A stretch of DNA of 64,000 nucleotides from assembly GCA_002841885.1 (NCBI GenBank), contig PHBE01000007.1, forward strand, positions 62,001 to 126,000. The letters run 5' to 3'. This DNA is from Deltaproteobacteria bacterium HGW-Deltaproteobacteria-18. Lineage in GTDB: Bacteria > Desulfobacterota > Desulfovibrionia > Desulfovibrionales > Desulfomicrobiaceae. Below, piece by piece: positions 26,404 through 34,644 of the stretch; position 1 is the first letter of the stretch, and every line of letters starts with the position of its first letter. Under the pieces are notes generated by a model. That model saw only the letters and a program-made list of their open reading frames with translations, searched no databases and was not told the DNA's origin. The translations under genes were made by a program, and so were the position numbers.

Positions 26404-27243
26404 TTAAAGGCCCAGGGCGGCGGGGCAGAACTCGCCCTTGTAGACGAGCAGTGCTTTGCCGCGCAGGAAAATGTCCGAGCCTTGAACTCCTATCCCGAGC
26501 ACTTCCGAGCCCGAGGTGGTTACGCTTGCCCTGGCATCGCAAAGGCCCAGCGCGTGGGCAACGGCCACGGAAGCGGCCGCGCCGGTTCCGCAGGCATGGG
26601 TCTCGTTTTCCACGCCTCGCTCGTAGGTGCGCAGCAGGAGCTCCCCGCGGTTCAGGATCTGGATGAAGTTGGCGTTGGTCCCGGCCGGGGCGAAGTGTCC
26701 GTGATAGCGGACCTTGGCTCCAAGGCTTTTTACATCAAGGCCCTTGACGTCGTCGGTGATAATGACCGTATGCGGGACGCCGGTGTTGGCGAAATGGGCC
26801 GTAAAGGTCTCGCCGCCCAGTTCGAGGGTAAAATTCAGGGCCATGTCACGCGCCGGGGTCAGCTGCACTTCCACCTCGCCGGCTTCAGGGAAGACCTGGG
26901 CGTGCACCGCGCCCGCGTCAGTGAGCATGAGGTGTTCGGCTGGGGCCATGCCTAGCTTGTGGGCCAGCAGGGTGGCACAGCGCGAGCCGTTGCCGCACAT
27001 CTCGGCGCGGGAGCCATCGGCATTGAAAAAGTGCCAACGCGTAGCGGCCTGTCCGGAGTCGTCGAGTTCCAGAAATATGATGCCGTCCGCGCCGATGCTG
27101 AAGGCGTGCGGGCACAGCGCCTTGGCCCAGCGGGGCATGAGCCCGGGGGATATGGTCTTTGCGCGGTTGTCGATGACGATGAAATCGTTGCCGCTGCCTT
27201 GCATCTTGTAAAAAAATTGGGTCGGGCCGGCGAAAATGGACAT
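26404..27243 (-). CDS. dapF: Diaminopimelate epimerase
   Basis: 279 residues. It converts LL-DAP to meso-DAP for peptidoglycan and lysine. The two catalytic cysteines are C83 (EMCGNGSRC) and C218 (HACGTGAAA). Other landmarks are [14 protein letters not shown] and GVPH. The ATG at 27243 follows AAGGA. The minus-strand promoter region holds a perfect TATAAT (27272-27267) about 25 bp upstream of the start. Confidence 0.96.
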   Translation of the reverse strand: MSIFAGPTQFFYKMQGSGNDFIVIDNRAKTISPGLMPRWAKALCPHAFSIGADGIIFLELDDSGQAATRWHFFNADGSRAEMCGNGSRCATLLAHKLGMAPAEHLMLTDAGAVHAQVFPEAGEVEVQLTPARDMALNFTLELGGETFTAHFANTGVPHTVIITDDVKGLDVKSLGAKVRYHGHFAPAGTNANFIQILNRGELLLRTYERGVENETHACGTGAAASVAVAHALGLCDARASVTTSGSEVLGIGVQGSDIFLRGKALLVYKGEFCPAALGL

Positions 27244-27266
27244 GCGTTTTCCTTCAAGGATAATTT

Positions 27267-27272
27267 ATTATA
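27267..27272 (-). promoter_or_regulatory. Consensus -10 box upstream of dapF
   Basis: TATAAT reads on the minus strand 23 bp before the dapF ATG. The hexamer 17 bp further up (GCAATT) is a poor -35, so promoter strength is uncertain. Confidence 0.45.
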
Positions 27273-27315
27273 AGTGCCAAATTATGGGGAATTGCGGCAA
27301 AATGCAAGGAATTGG

Positions 27316-28167
27316 CTAGGGATTGAAGATGGCGTGGATTTCAGGGTCCGCGACGACTTCGCCGCCAAGAGGCGTGGCCGCCGTGAAAACGGTAGTCTGC
27401 GGCTCCCAGATCATCTTGACGCCGGGTTCGGGCAGAGTTGGAATGGTCACGCCGAGGATGTTTCTGCCTTTGGTGAAGGCCCGCACCCAGAGCAGCGAGT
27501 TCTCGCGCATGAAGAGACCCGCATAGCCCGGGCCCGGCCCGGACCCAAGAATGATGTCGAAAGCCGCGCCGTGACGGTCGATGAAATCGTTCTCCCGGTT
27601 CGCGCCCCAGGTGCTGATCCCGATGATCAAGTTGTGCTTGCCGTCTTTGCGCAGAGATTTCGCCAAAGCGGCGGCCCTGTCCTCGATCTCGAGGTCGTGC
27701 AGCCCGCTGTCGGGGAAAAGAACGAAAGCCAGGCTGCCGCCCTGCACCTGCCTGACGACCAGTTGCGGTTCGTCAAACGGGCCGGCCCACTGACCGGTTT
27801 CCACGCCTGCATGCTCGAAGGCGACGGCGTCATTGGGGGCACGCAGCGCGATATCGTAGCCAAGCAGGTCGTAGGCTCTCTTGAGCTTGGAGATGACGGA
27901 CGGGTGCCTGTCCCTCTCCAGACCGATGGGGGAAAACTCGTATCCGCCGCTTATGATGACGGTGTCCGCATTCTCGCGCGCGGTTTTGAAATAGGTGGCC
28001 CGCCGGGCCAGCCCCCCGAAGGTTTTATTCCCTCAACTGGGACATGGGGCGAATTCTCCCAGACTGTTCGCGGAGAAGAGGATTGTCGTCTCGGCCCCGG
28101 CCAGGGCGGGCGCAAAAAGGGCCAGGGCCAGGGTGAACCAGAGTGCGGCATGGATGCTTGTCTTCAA
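27316..28167 (-). CDS. Probable selenoprotein: exported metallophosphoesterase-like protein with Cys-x-x-Sec
   Basis: One reading frame runs from a TTG at 28167 (AGAGG upstream) to 27316, broken only by TGA at 28035-28033. Read as selenocysteine it gives 283 residues: a signal peptide (to about residue 25), then LFSANSLGEFAPCPSU with C42 and U45, then GGLARRAT. The rest resembles the UshA/5'-nucleotidase metallophosphoesterase fold (YDLLGYDIALRAPND, LIIGISTWGANREND, IILGSGPGPGYAGLF), but the usual metal-binding Asp, Asn and His motifs are degenerate. Coding continues equally well on both sides of the TGA with no frame change. Six base pairs (27996-28001 with 28005-28010) form a hairpin with loop GGC, 28 nt past the codon, as bacterial SECIS elements do. 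Alternative: a nonsense mutation or sequencing error. Confidence 0.7.
27996..28010 (-). promoter_or_regulatory. SECIS-like hairpin downstream of in-frame TGA
   Basis: On the coding strand UGGCCC-GGC-GGGCCA forms a perfect 6-bp stem with a three-base, G-starting loop. The loop begins 28 nt after the UGA at 28035-28033, within the distance generally accepted for bacterial SECIS elements. A GC-rich gene can form such hairpins by chance. Confidence 0.5.
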
Positions 28168-28177
28168 GGAGGCCTCT

Positions 28178-28984
28178 TTAGATCAGGGGTTTCAGGATCG
28201 GGCTGCGGGAGATGAGATCTTTCAATCTGATGCGGCGGTCCATGATTTTTTGGGCGATTTCGCGAATGTCCTGCGCCGCCTGGCAGGTTGGGGCAAATTT
28301 CAGGAGCGGAACCTGATGGCGGACGGATTCCGTGACCATGGGGTCGCGGTGGACCACGCCGAGCAGGCTGATGGGCAGGCTCAGGAAATGCTCGCAGGCC
28401 TGGGCCAGGCGGTTGAAGGCGTTTTTGGCCTCTTTTTGCGATTCGGCCATGTTCACGATGATCTGGAAATTCCTGATCTGACGCTGGGTGCAGAGCACCT
28501 TGATCAGGGCATAGCTGTCGGTCAGGGAAGTGGGCTCGGGGGTGATGACCACGATCCGTTCCTGGGGCATGGCCGCAAACGAGAGCACTGTCGGGCTGAT
28601 GCCGGCGCCCAGATCGAGGATCAGGAAATCGTAGCGCCGGAACAGGGCGTCCAGTTTGTCCAGCAGCAGGCCTTGCACGTCCTCGTCCATTTCCACCAGT
28701 TCGGCCACGCCGGAGGCCGATGGGAGCAGGACGAAGCCGTCTCCCGCCAGGGGAATGACAACGTTTTCGGCCGAGGTGTCACCAAGCAGGTCCTGCAGGT
28801 TTTTTTCCGGGGAAATGCCAAGGAGCACGTCCAGGTTGGCCAGCCCCAGATCGGCGTCCAGCAGGACGATGCTGTTGCCGAGTTCATGCAGGGCAAAACA
28901 GAGATTCAGGGCGAGATTGGTCTTGCCCACGCCGCCTTTGCCGCTGGCGACGGAGATGCTGAGTGTCGTGTTGGCTTCGGTCAT
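28178..28984 (-). CDS. MinD/ParA-family ATPase, FlhG-like
   Basis: 268 residues. The deviant Walker A SGKGGVGKTNLALN, DADLGLANLDVLLG and FLILDLGAG define a MinD/FlhG-type ATPase. VNMAESQKEAKNAFNRLAQACEHFL resembles FlhG, which sets flagellar number, and no C-terminal amphipathic MinD helix is obvious. No flhF or flagellar gene is in this window, so the role could be in another polar process. It lies 13 bp after the diguanylate cyclase gene and 10 bp before the selenoprotein candidate. Confidence 0.85.
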   Translation of the reverse strand: MTEANTTLSISVASGKGGVGKTNLALNLCFALHELGNSIVLLDADLGLANLDVLLGISPEKNLQDLLGDTSAENVVIPLAGDGFVLLPSASGVAELVEMDEDVQGLLLDKLDALFRRYDFLILDLGAGISPTVLSFAAMPQERIVVITPEPTSLTDSYALIKVLCTQRQIRNFQIIVNMAESQKEAKNAFNRLAQACEHFLSLPISLLGVVHRDPMVTESVRHQVPLLKFAPTCQAAQDIREIAQKIMDRRIRLKDLISRSPILKPLI

Positions 28985-28997
28985 GTCGGTCCTTGTT

Positions 28998-29840
28998 CTA
29001 CTCCGGCCCTGACGATGGGTCGGAGAATGAGGAAAAAAGAAAGCGTTTTTCGTTCTGGTGCACCAGCGACGGCTCTTCTGCGTGGACGAGGTCCAGGATG
29101 GGTGAGGTCTCGATCCTGTTTTTTCCGGCCCGCTTCGCGCGGTACAGGGCCTTGTCCGCCTCGGCCAGAAGTTTGACCGGGTCAGGCGTGAGTTTGCCCC
29201 GATAGCTGGCCACCCCCATGGACATGGTCATGGTGAGCCGTGCCTCGCCGCAGGTGATCCAGGTGTCTTTAATGACCGACTGGATGCGCTCCAGGAGTTT
29301 CAGGGCCCTGGCCTGTCCCGTGCCGGGCAGCAAGAGGGCGAACTCCTCGCCGCCGATGCGGGCCGCCGTGTCGATCATTCTCATTTCGGCAAGCAAGATC
29401 GACGCCATGGCCCTGATGACCTCGTCTCCGCAGGGGTGTCCATGGATGTCGTTGACGGCCTTGAAGTTGTCCAGATCCATGATGCATAGCGTCAGTGGGG
29501 TCTTGAAGCGCGAGGAACGCTCTATCTCCATGGACATGGCCTGATCGAATCCACGGCGATTGGCCAGGCCGGTCAGCGCATCCTGGCCCTGCAGAACGGT
29601 CAGGTGTTCGATGTGCTCCTTAAGCCGGACCAGCGCCGGAAATTTGTCGCCGTGCAGGGGCAGGACGAGCCATTGCCCAAGTTTTTTCTGACGCAAACGT
29701 TCAGGCCAGGACGGGTCGGAGCGGATCAGCCGGACCAGGGCCGCCACCTCTGAGTCGGCCGGAGGCAAATGCACCTCCTTTTCCAGGGATTCAAGTTCAT
29801 CCAGCAGCGCCTCGTCCGGAGGGAGATTATGATTTGCCAT
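28998..29840 (-). CDS. GGDEF-domain diguanylate cyclase
   Basis: 280 residues. An uncharacterised N-terminal region of ~95 residues (acidic, helical) precedes a GGDEF domain (DALTGLANRRGFD, MDLDNFKAVND, active-site RIGGEEFALLL, ADKALYRAKRAGKNR). The intact GGEEF motif predicts synthesis of c-di-GMP. No transmembrane segment is seen, so it is cytoplasmic. The ATG at 29840 lies 14 bp inside the prfB end, implying translational coupling; a further in-frame start at 29876 would overlap more. Confidence 0.88.
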   Translation of the reverse strand: MANHNLPPDEALLDELESLEKEVHLPPADSEVAALVRLIRSDPSWPERLRQKKLGQWLVLPLHGDKFPALVRLKEHIEHLTVLQGQDALTGLANRRGFDQAMSMEIERSSRFKTPLTLCIMDLDNFKAVNDIHGHPCGDEVIRAMASILLAEMRMIDTAARIGGEEFALLLPGTGQARALKLLERIQSVIKDTWITCGEARLTMTMSMGVASYRGKLTPDPVKLLAEADKALYRAKRAGKNRIETSPILDLVHAEEPSLVHQNEKRFLFSSFSDPSSGPE

Positions 29841-30937
29841 GCAGGTATAAAAGGTAGTTGTGTATGAATGCGTCAATGTTGCCGTCGAGGACCGCGTCCA
29901 CGTTGCTGGTGTCCGTGCCGGTGCGGTGGTCCTTGACCAGGCGATAGGGCTGCAGGGTGTACGTCCTGATCTGGGAGCCGAACGCGATGGCTCCCTTGGC
30001 GATATACTCTGCCTGCCGCTCGCTTGCTATTTTTTGCAGCTCAAGCTCGTAGAGGCGGGCTTTCAAAACCTTCATGGCCGCTTCCTTGTTCTTGTGCTGG
30101 GACTTCTCGTTTTGGCACTGGGCCACAAGGCCCGTCGGGATGTGCGTAACGCGCACCGCCGAGTCAGTGGTGTTCACGGACTGGCCTCCCGGTCCGCTGG
30201 AGCGGAAGATGTCTATCCGGATGTCCTCGTCCCGAATCTCGATTTCAATATCCTGGCCTGCGTCGGGATACACGTCCACGGAGGCAAAAGAGGTGTGCCG
30301 CCGCCCGCTGGAGTCGAAGGGCGAGATGCGAATCAGGCGGTGGGTGCCTTTTTCGCCCTTGAGCTGGCCATAGGCGTAGGGGCCGTGGATGTGCAGGGTT
30401 ACGCTCTTGATGCCCGCCTCGTCGCCGGGCAGCAGGTCCAGAAGCTCGACCTTGAAGCCTACCCGCTCGGCGAAACGGCGATACATGCGCAGCAGCATCT
30501 CGGCCCAGTCCTGGGACTCGGTTCCGCCTGCTCCGGGATGGATTTCGAGGATGGCCTCGCTCACATCCTCTGGATCGCTCAGCAGGGTTCGCATCTGGGC
30601 GGCCTCAAGCCTGGCGCTCATCTCCTCCAGGGCATCCTCCAGGGCATGCAGCATCTCTTCGGTCTGTTCCGTGGAGGCCATTTCGAGCCACTCCAGCGCG
30701 TTGTCCCGGGATTGATGGAGGGCTTCCCATTCGTCCACCCGGCTTTCAAGCTGGGTCTTCTCCTGCAGCACCGGGGTCAAAAGCTCGGGCTTGTCCCAGG
30801 CTCCGGGCGAGGAGAGCTGCTTTTCGATTTCGTTCAGGCGTTCCTTGTTCTTGCGCAGGTCAAAGCCGCCTCCAGAAGTCGGTGAAGCGTTCGTCCAGTT
30901 GCGCGGCTCGGGCTTTAAGTTCTGAATATTGCAGCAT
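29827..30937 (-). CDS. prfB: Peptide chain release factor 2, with programmed +1 frameshift
   Basis: RF2 reads UGA and UAA stops. The zero frame from ATG 30937 gives 25 codons ending CTT, then TGA at 30862-30860. Skipping one base continues as LDLRKNKERLNEIEK and gives 369 residues in total, the normal RF2 length. The slip site CTTTGAC and the upstream SD-like GGAGGCGG match the classic autoregulatory frameshift. Landmarks include the GGQ motif (SSGPGGQSVN) and HIPTG. It starts 11 bp after lnt. Without the frameshift the protein would lack its N-terminus. Confidence 0.95.
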
Positions 30938-30948
30938 GATGTTCTCGA

Positions 30949-32514
30949 TTAGGTGTGAATTTTTGGGCCTTTCCGCCAAAGGGCCCACAGGAGGGCGATC
31001 GTCAGGACGGGAAAGGCCATGTGAATCAGAAGGAAATGTTCGTGGTAAAAGGTCGTCTCTGTCAAGAGCGGTATGGCCGGGTCGTGTGCGATCCTGGTCG
31101 TGAAGAGCTCAGTGGGGCCTCGCAGGCCGCCGTCAGGGCCGATGAAGACGCTCACGCCGGAGTTGGTGGCTCGGATGATGGCCCGGTTCTGCTCCACGGC
31201 ACGCAGTACGGAGAGGTGCAGATGCTGCCACGGCGCCGAAGAGCGACCGAACCAGGCGTCGTTGCTGATGTTGACCAGCACATTGGCCCCGAGCTCGACC
31301 TGTTTTTGGGCCAGTTCCGGGAAGATCGCTTCATAGCAGATCAGCAGGCCCATTGCCAGCGGACCGGTCTTGAGCGGTTCGGTGCTCAGGCCTGGCTTGA
31401 ACTCGAACTGTCCCGGGACCAGCTTGGTGATGAAGGGCAGCCATTTGCCCAGAGGCACGTATTCGCCAAAGGGGACGAGGTGTTCCTTGTCATAGGAGGC
31501 CAGAGGCTCGCCGTTTGCGCCCAGAAGATAGGCGCGGTTGTGCAGGACGTACGGAGGAGCGCCCGGTTCCATGGGGATGGAATAGGCCGGAGCTCCGGCC
31601 AGGACCGGCACCTGCATCCGCGCCACGCCAAGGCGCATGTTCGTGGTCAGGTCGGACGGGTCCTGAAAATAGAAGGGCATGGCTGTTTCCGGCCAGACGA
31701 CAAGGTCCGGCGTGTTTTCGGCGACGGCCTTGAACGAAAGGTCCAGATAGGTCTTGAGGATGTCCGCCTGCATGCCCTCGTCCCATTTGAGGCCCTGATC
31801 GATGTTGCCCTGGATCATGGATACCGAAGCCGTGGCTTTCGGGGCCTGGGGGCTGGAGACCAGACCGGGCAGCAGGGCAAGGCCGATCAGGGGCAGCACG
31901 GCCAGGCGCGAGAAACTTTTGCTGATGAACAGGCAGTGGCTTATGCTTGCCAGCAGCGCGGACAGCCCGAAGCCGCCGATCCAGGCGGCAAGGCCCAGGG
32001 TTTGAGGCCAGGGCGCCAGGGCCTGGGCCAGGGTCAGCCAGGAGAAGCCGGTCAGGAAATGGTTGCGGACCAGTTCCAGGCTGGCCCACAGGAGCCCCGA
32101 GGCGGGTATGGCCAGGGGGGCGAAAATCCGGAATCTGATCAGGTGCACGCCCATGCAGAACAGGCCGGCGTAAGCGGCGAGCAGGGCCCCGACCAGGACC
32201 GGACAGGGCAGGGCCAGGGCCCAGGGCAATCCGCCGTGGTCGTGCACGGGGATCGCCAGCCAGTAAAGGCTGGCGGCATAGCCCGGCAACGCGGTCAGGA
32301 ATCCGTTTCTGAAGGACTGGGCAAAGCTTTTGGCCCGTAGCGCGGACAGGACAAGCGCTGCGGGCAGAAGCAGGATGGCCAGGGGGAAGTGCAGGAGCGG
32401 ATTGGCAAATCCAAACCAGGTCCCGATGAGAGCCAAGCCCATGGGACCAAGACGGTGCAAAAGAGAGTCAGGATGTTGGCTTGGAGACGATAACCCATTG
32501 GATCTGTTTGACAT
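30949..32514 (-). CDS. lnt: Apolipoprotein N-acyltransferase
   Basis: 521 residues. An inner-membrane enzyme adding the third acyl chain to lipoproteins. Six or so hydrophobic segments (about 25-215) are followed by a nitrilase-type domain with the triad E276 (WPETAMPF), K343 (DKEHLVPFGEY) and C393 (LICYEAIFPE), plus a C-terminal membrane helix. The ATG at 32514 overlaps the upstream CBS gene by 47 bp, with GGAA before it; an ATG at 32442 is an alternative. The neighbour order CorC-Lnt matches E. coli. Confidence 0.93.
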   Translation of the reverse strand: MSNRSNGLSSPSQHPDSLLHRLGPMGLALIGTWFGFANPLLHFPLAILLLPAALVLSALRAKSFAQSFRNGFLTALPGYAASLYWLAIPVHDHGGLPWALALPCPVLVGALLAAYAGLFCMGVHLIRFRIFAPLAIPASGLLWASLELVRNHFLTGFSWLTLAQALAPWPQTLGLAAWIGGFGLSALLASISHCLFISKSFSRLAVLPLIGLALLPGLVSSPQAPKATASVSMIQGNIDQGLKWDEGMQADILKTYLDLSFKAVAENTPDLVVWPETAMPFYFQDPSDLTTNMRLGVARMQVPVLAGAPAYSIPMEPGAPPYVLHNRAYLLGANGEPLASYDKEHLVPFGEYVPLGKWLPFITKLVPGQFEFKPGLSTEPLKTGPLAMGLLICYEAIFPELAQKQVELGANVLVNISNDAWFGRSSAPWQHLHLSVLRAVEQNRAIIRATNSGVSVFIGPDGGLRGPTELFTTRIAHDPAIPLLTETTFYHEHFLLIHMAFPVLTIALLWALWRKGPKIHT

Positions 32515-33289
32515 CGGCTTCCTTGATGAGAAACGTGTAGCCCTGCAGCTCCAGGGATTCGTCGGTCTCGGGGACGCGGCCGAGCTGTTCGCTGATGTAA
32601 CCGCCCACGGTTTCGACCTGTTCGGATTCCAGCAGGATGCCGCATTCCTCGTGCAAGTCCTCGAGGATGGTTCGTCCGGAAACGAGGAACGTGCCCTCGT
32701 CGATGGGCTGGATGTCCTCGGGGCGTATGGGGTCGTATTCGTCCTCGATGTCGCCGACTATTTCTTCGAGCACGTCTTCTAGGGTGACCAGACCCGCCGT
32801 TCCGCCGTATTCGTCCAGAACGATGGCCATGTGCTGTTTGTTGCTCTGAAAATCAAGCAGGATGTTTTTGACGTTCTTGGTTTCGGGAATGAAATATGGC
32901 GGCCGCAGGACGGAAGCCAGGTCCGTCGGGGCCTCTTCGTCGCCGACAAAAAAGCGCAGCAGCTCCTTGCAGTGCAGCACACCCATTATCTGATCCTTGG
33001 TTTCCTTGTAGATGGGCAGGCGCGAGTGCCCGCTTTCAAAGAATTTTCTGGCGACTTCAGTGATAGTTTCGTCGATTTCAGCACAGACGATGTCCGTGCG
33101 GGGAATCATGATTTCGTATGCTTGTTTGTCATCAAGCTGCAGCACGTTCAAAAGCATGGACATTTCGTCGTTCTGCAGTTCACCGCCGTCTTTGGCCTCT
33201 TGTATGGCTTCTTCCAGATGGCATTCGCCCCTGCGTGAAAAAAAGCGCCTCAGTGTGGTCCAAAGTCGACTGTCAGGGCCCTCGTCCAT
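32468..33289 (-). CDS. CBS-pair CorC/HlyC-family protein
   Basis: 273 residues. Two CBS domains (about 60-185; MIPRTDIVCAEID, HSRLPIYKETKDQIMGVLHCKEL, HMAIVLDEYGGTAGLVTLEDVLEEIVGDIEDEYD) and a CorC_HlyC C-terminal domain (about 200-270). Members were linked to magnesium and cobalt efflux, or to ribosome-associated functions in the ybeX context. No membrane helix is present. The ATG at 33289 is preferred; a TTG at 33307 is also in frame. The GGAGG is 11 bases from the ATG. Confidence 0.9.
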   Translation of the reverse strand: MDEGPDSRLWTTLRRFFSRRGECHLEEAIQEAKDGGELQNDEMSMLLNVLQLDDKQAYEIMIPRTDIVCAEIDETITEVARKFFESGHSRLPIYKETKDQIMGVLHCKELLRFFVGDEEAPTDLASVLRPPYFIPETKNVKNILLDFQSNKQHMAIVLDEYGGTAGLVTLEDVLEEIVGDIEDEYDPIRPEDIQPIDEGTFLVSGRTILEDLHEECGILLESEQVETVGGYISEQLGRVPETDESLELQGYTFLIKEADVKQIQWVIVSKPTS

Positions 33290-33341
33290 AGATACTGTGT
33301 CCTCCAATGGAAGGTTTACAAGTTGAAAAACGCTTGCTCAA

Positions 33342-34385
33342 CTAAACAATTTCCCGTTCCCGGTAAAGCTCCAGGTGGCGTTTGAAAACCCACGTGACCA
33401 GTTCGTCGATGCCCCTTTCGGGATCGATCTTGACCCAGTCGATGGTTTCCGAGCCGTCGCTGGAGCAGCATTCCACGAACTCGTAGCCGAGCATCAAGAC
33501 GTCCTGATCAGGGTCCTGGGCCTTGGTGCGCAGCTTGGCGGCCATGAAATACGGAGGAAATTCCATGTCGTTGGTCTGTTCAAGCTCAAGGCGCATGAAC
33601 AGAATCGGATTTTTGGCCACAAAATCATTGAGTCCGTCGTAGAGCTTCGGATCAAATGACAATTTGATGCCTCCGCCGGAAAGGTCAAGCACTTTGAGTC
33701 CGTCAGGATCGTTACGGGTGTAGACAGCAAGAGGGTTGGGCCAGTTTTTGGGATCCGCCTCGAAGTGGAAGCTTCCGTCCTCGGTTGCTGGCCAGATGCG
33801 AAAATCCTTTATGTCCCTGGGGGGAAGCTCCAGCCGCAGATGTTTGCGTTTCTGACCAAGCTCGACCTTGGGGGGTATGCCAAGGATTACGTAGGAGATG
33901 TCTCCTTTTTTCCACACGCCCGCCACCGGGGACAGAAAGGTGTAGTAATAAGGCTGCTTGTTTTCACGGGGGATGCGAAAATAGCAGACCATGAGCTTGC
34001 CGATCCATGCATCGGAAGGGTCCACGCCCAGAGGCATCTCCAGGGTAATGCCCGTGTCCGCCATTTCAAAGAGCGTGCACGAGATGGTCTGGCGGGAAGT
34101 GGTGATGGGGTGAAAGCTCATGTCGATGCGACTGCGTACGACCATGGCCTGCTCCAGGATGGTGGCGATGTCCTTGGGCACTACGGTGGATCCGGACTGC
34201 CGGTTCCAGGGTGCTCCCCCGCCAAAGCGTTTCCAGATGATGTAGGCCAGAACGACCGCACCGACCAGAATCGCAGTGGTCACAATGCGGCTTTCTTCAG
34301 GCTGGTGGCCGCCGGAATTGAAGAAAGCCAAAGATATCTGCCGTATCGGGTTGTCCGAGGCCTGGATTGAAAACAGGTCGATCAT
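33342..34385 (-). CDS. PilZ-domain c-di-GMP-binding protein with N-terminal membrane anchor
   Basis: 347 residues. One hydrophobic segment lies near residues 36-52 (TTAILVGAVVLAYIIWK). The N-terminal cytoplasmic half resembles YcgR-type regions. A PilZ domain shows both c-di-GMP ligands, RKHLR (RxxxR, about residue 184) and DLSGGGIKL (DxSxxG, about 231). It may act as a brake on motility or secretion, by family analogy. It is transcribed toward the CBS/lnt operon with a 52-bp gap; whether it joins that transcript is open. Confidence 0.82.
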   Translation of the reverse strand: MIDLFSIQASDNPIRQISLAFFNSGGHQPEESRIVTTAILVGAVVLAYIIWKRFGGGAPWNRQSGSTVVPKDIATILEQAMVVRSRIDMSFHPITTSRQTISCTLFEMADTGITLEMPLGVDPSDAWIGKLMVCYFRIPRENKQPYYYTFLSPVAGVWKKGDISYVILGIPPKVELGQKRKHLRLELPPRDIKDFRIWPATEDGSFHFEADPKNWPNPLAVYTRNDPDGLKVLDLSGGGIKLSFDPKLYDGLNDFVAKNPILFMRLELEQTNDMEFPPYFMAAKLRTKAQDPDQDVLMLGYEFVECCSSDGSETIDWVKIDPERGIDELVTWVFKRHLELYREREIV

Positions 34386-34644
34386 CTTCTGTCTCGCTCG
34401 ATGTTATTCCGGTCGGGTGAAGGACTGCCGAGGCGCACACCGGGTTGCCCGGCGAATTATGCGCGGGGTTCAGGGAAGGTGCCGTGCTCCGGTGCATCGC
34501 TGCGGGTCCCGTTGATTTCTGCGGTTGTGCAGGCCCTTTTGCATGGCTGGATATGCGAAAAAAAGCAAGAATTGAAGCGGCGCAGGCCGACTGCGGAATA
34601 GTTTGTCAGCTCCCATGGGAAAAGCGCGTGGGCGTAAACGCGAT
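34386..34644. other. Intergenic region, nothing recognised
   Basis: About 260 bp between two minus-strand genes. No open frame with a plausible ribosome site, repeat or strong terminator was seen. A promoter for the PilZ gene is expected here but could not be located with confidence. Confidence 0.4.

Noticed and set aside
28033-28035. Pseudogene interpretation of the TGA-containing gene
   Set aside because: Not excluded, but less likely: there is no frame change, the TGA falls at a Cys-x-x-Cys position and a SECIS-like hairpin follows.
30860-30862. prfB as a pseudogene because of the in-frame TGA
   Set aside because: The CTTTGAC slip site and SD-like sequence are the known RF2 programmed frameshift.
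30955-32340. 461-codon plus-strand frame opposite lnt
   Set aside because: lnt carries the E-K-C triad; the frame is low-complexity Gln/Gly-rich, as expected for antisense of a hydrophobic gene.
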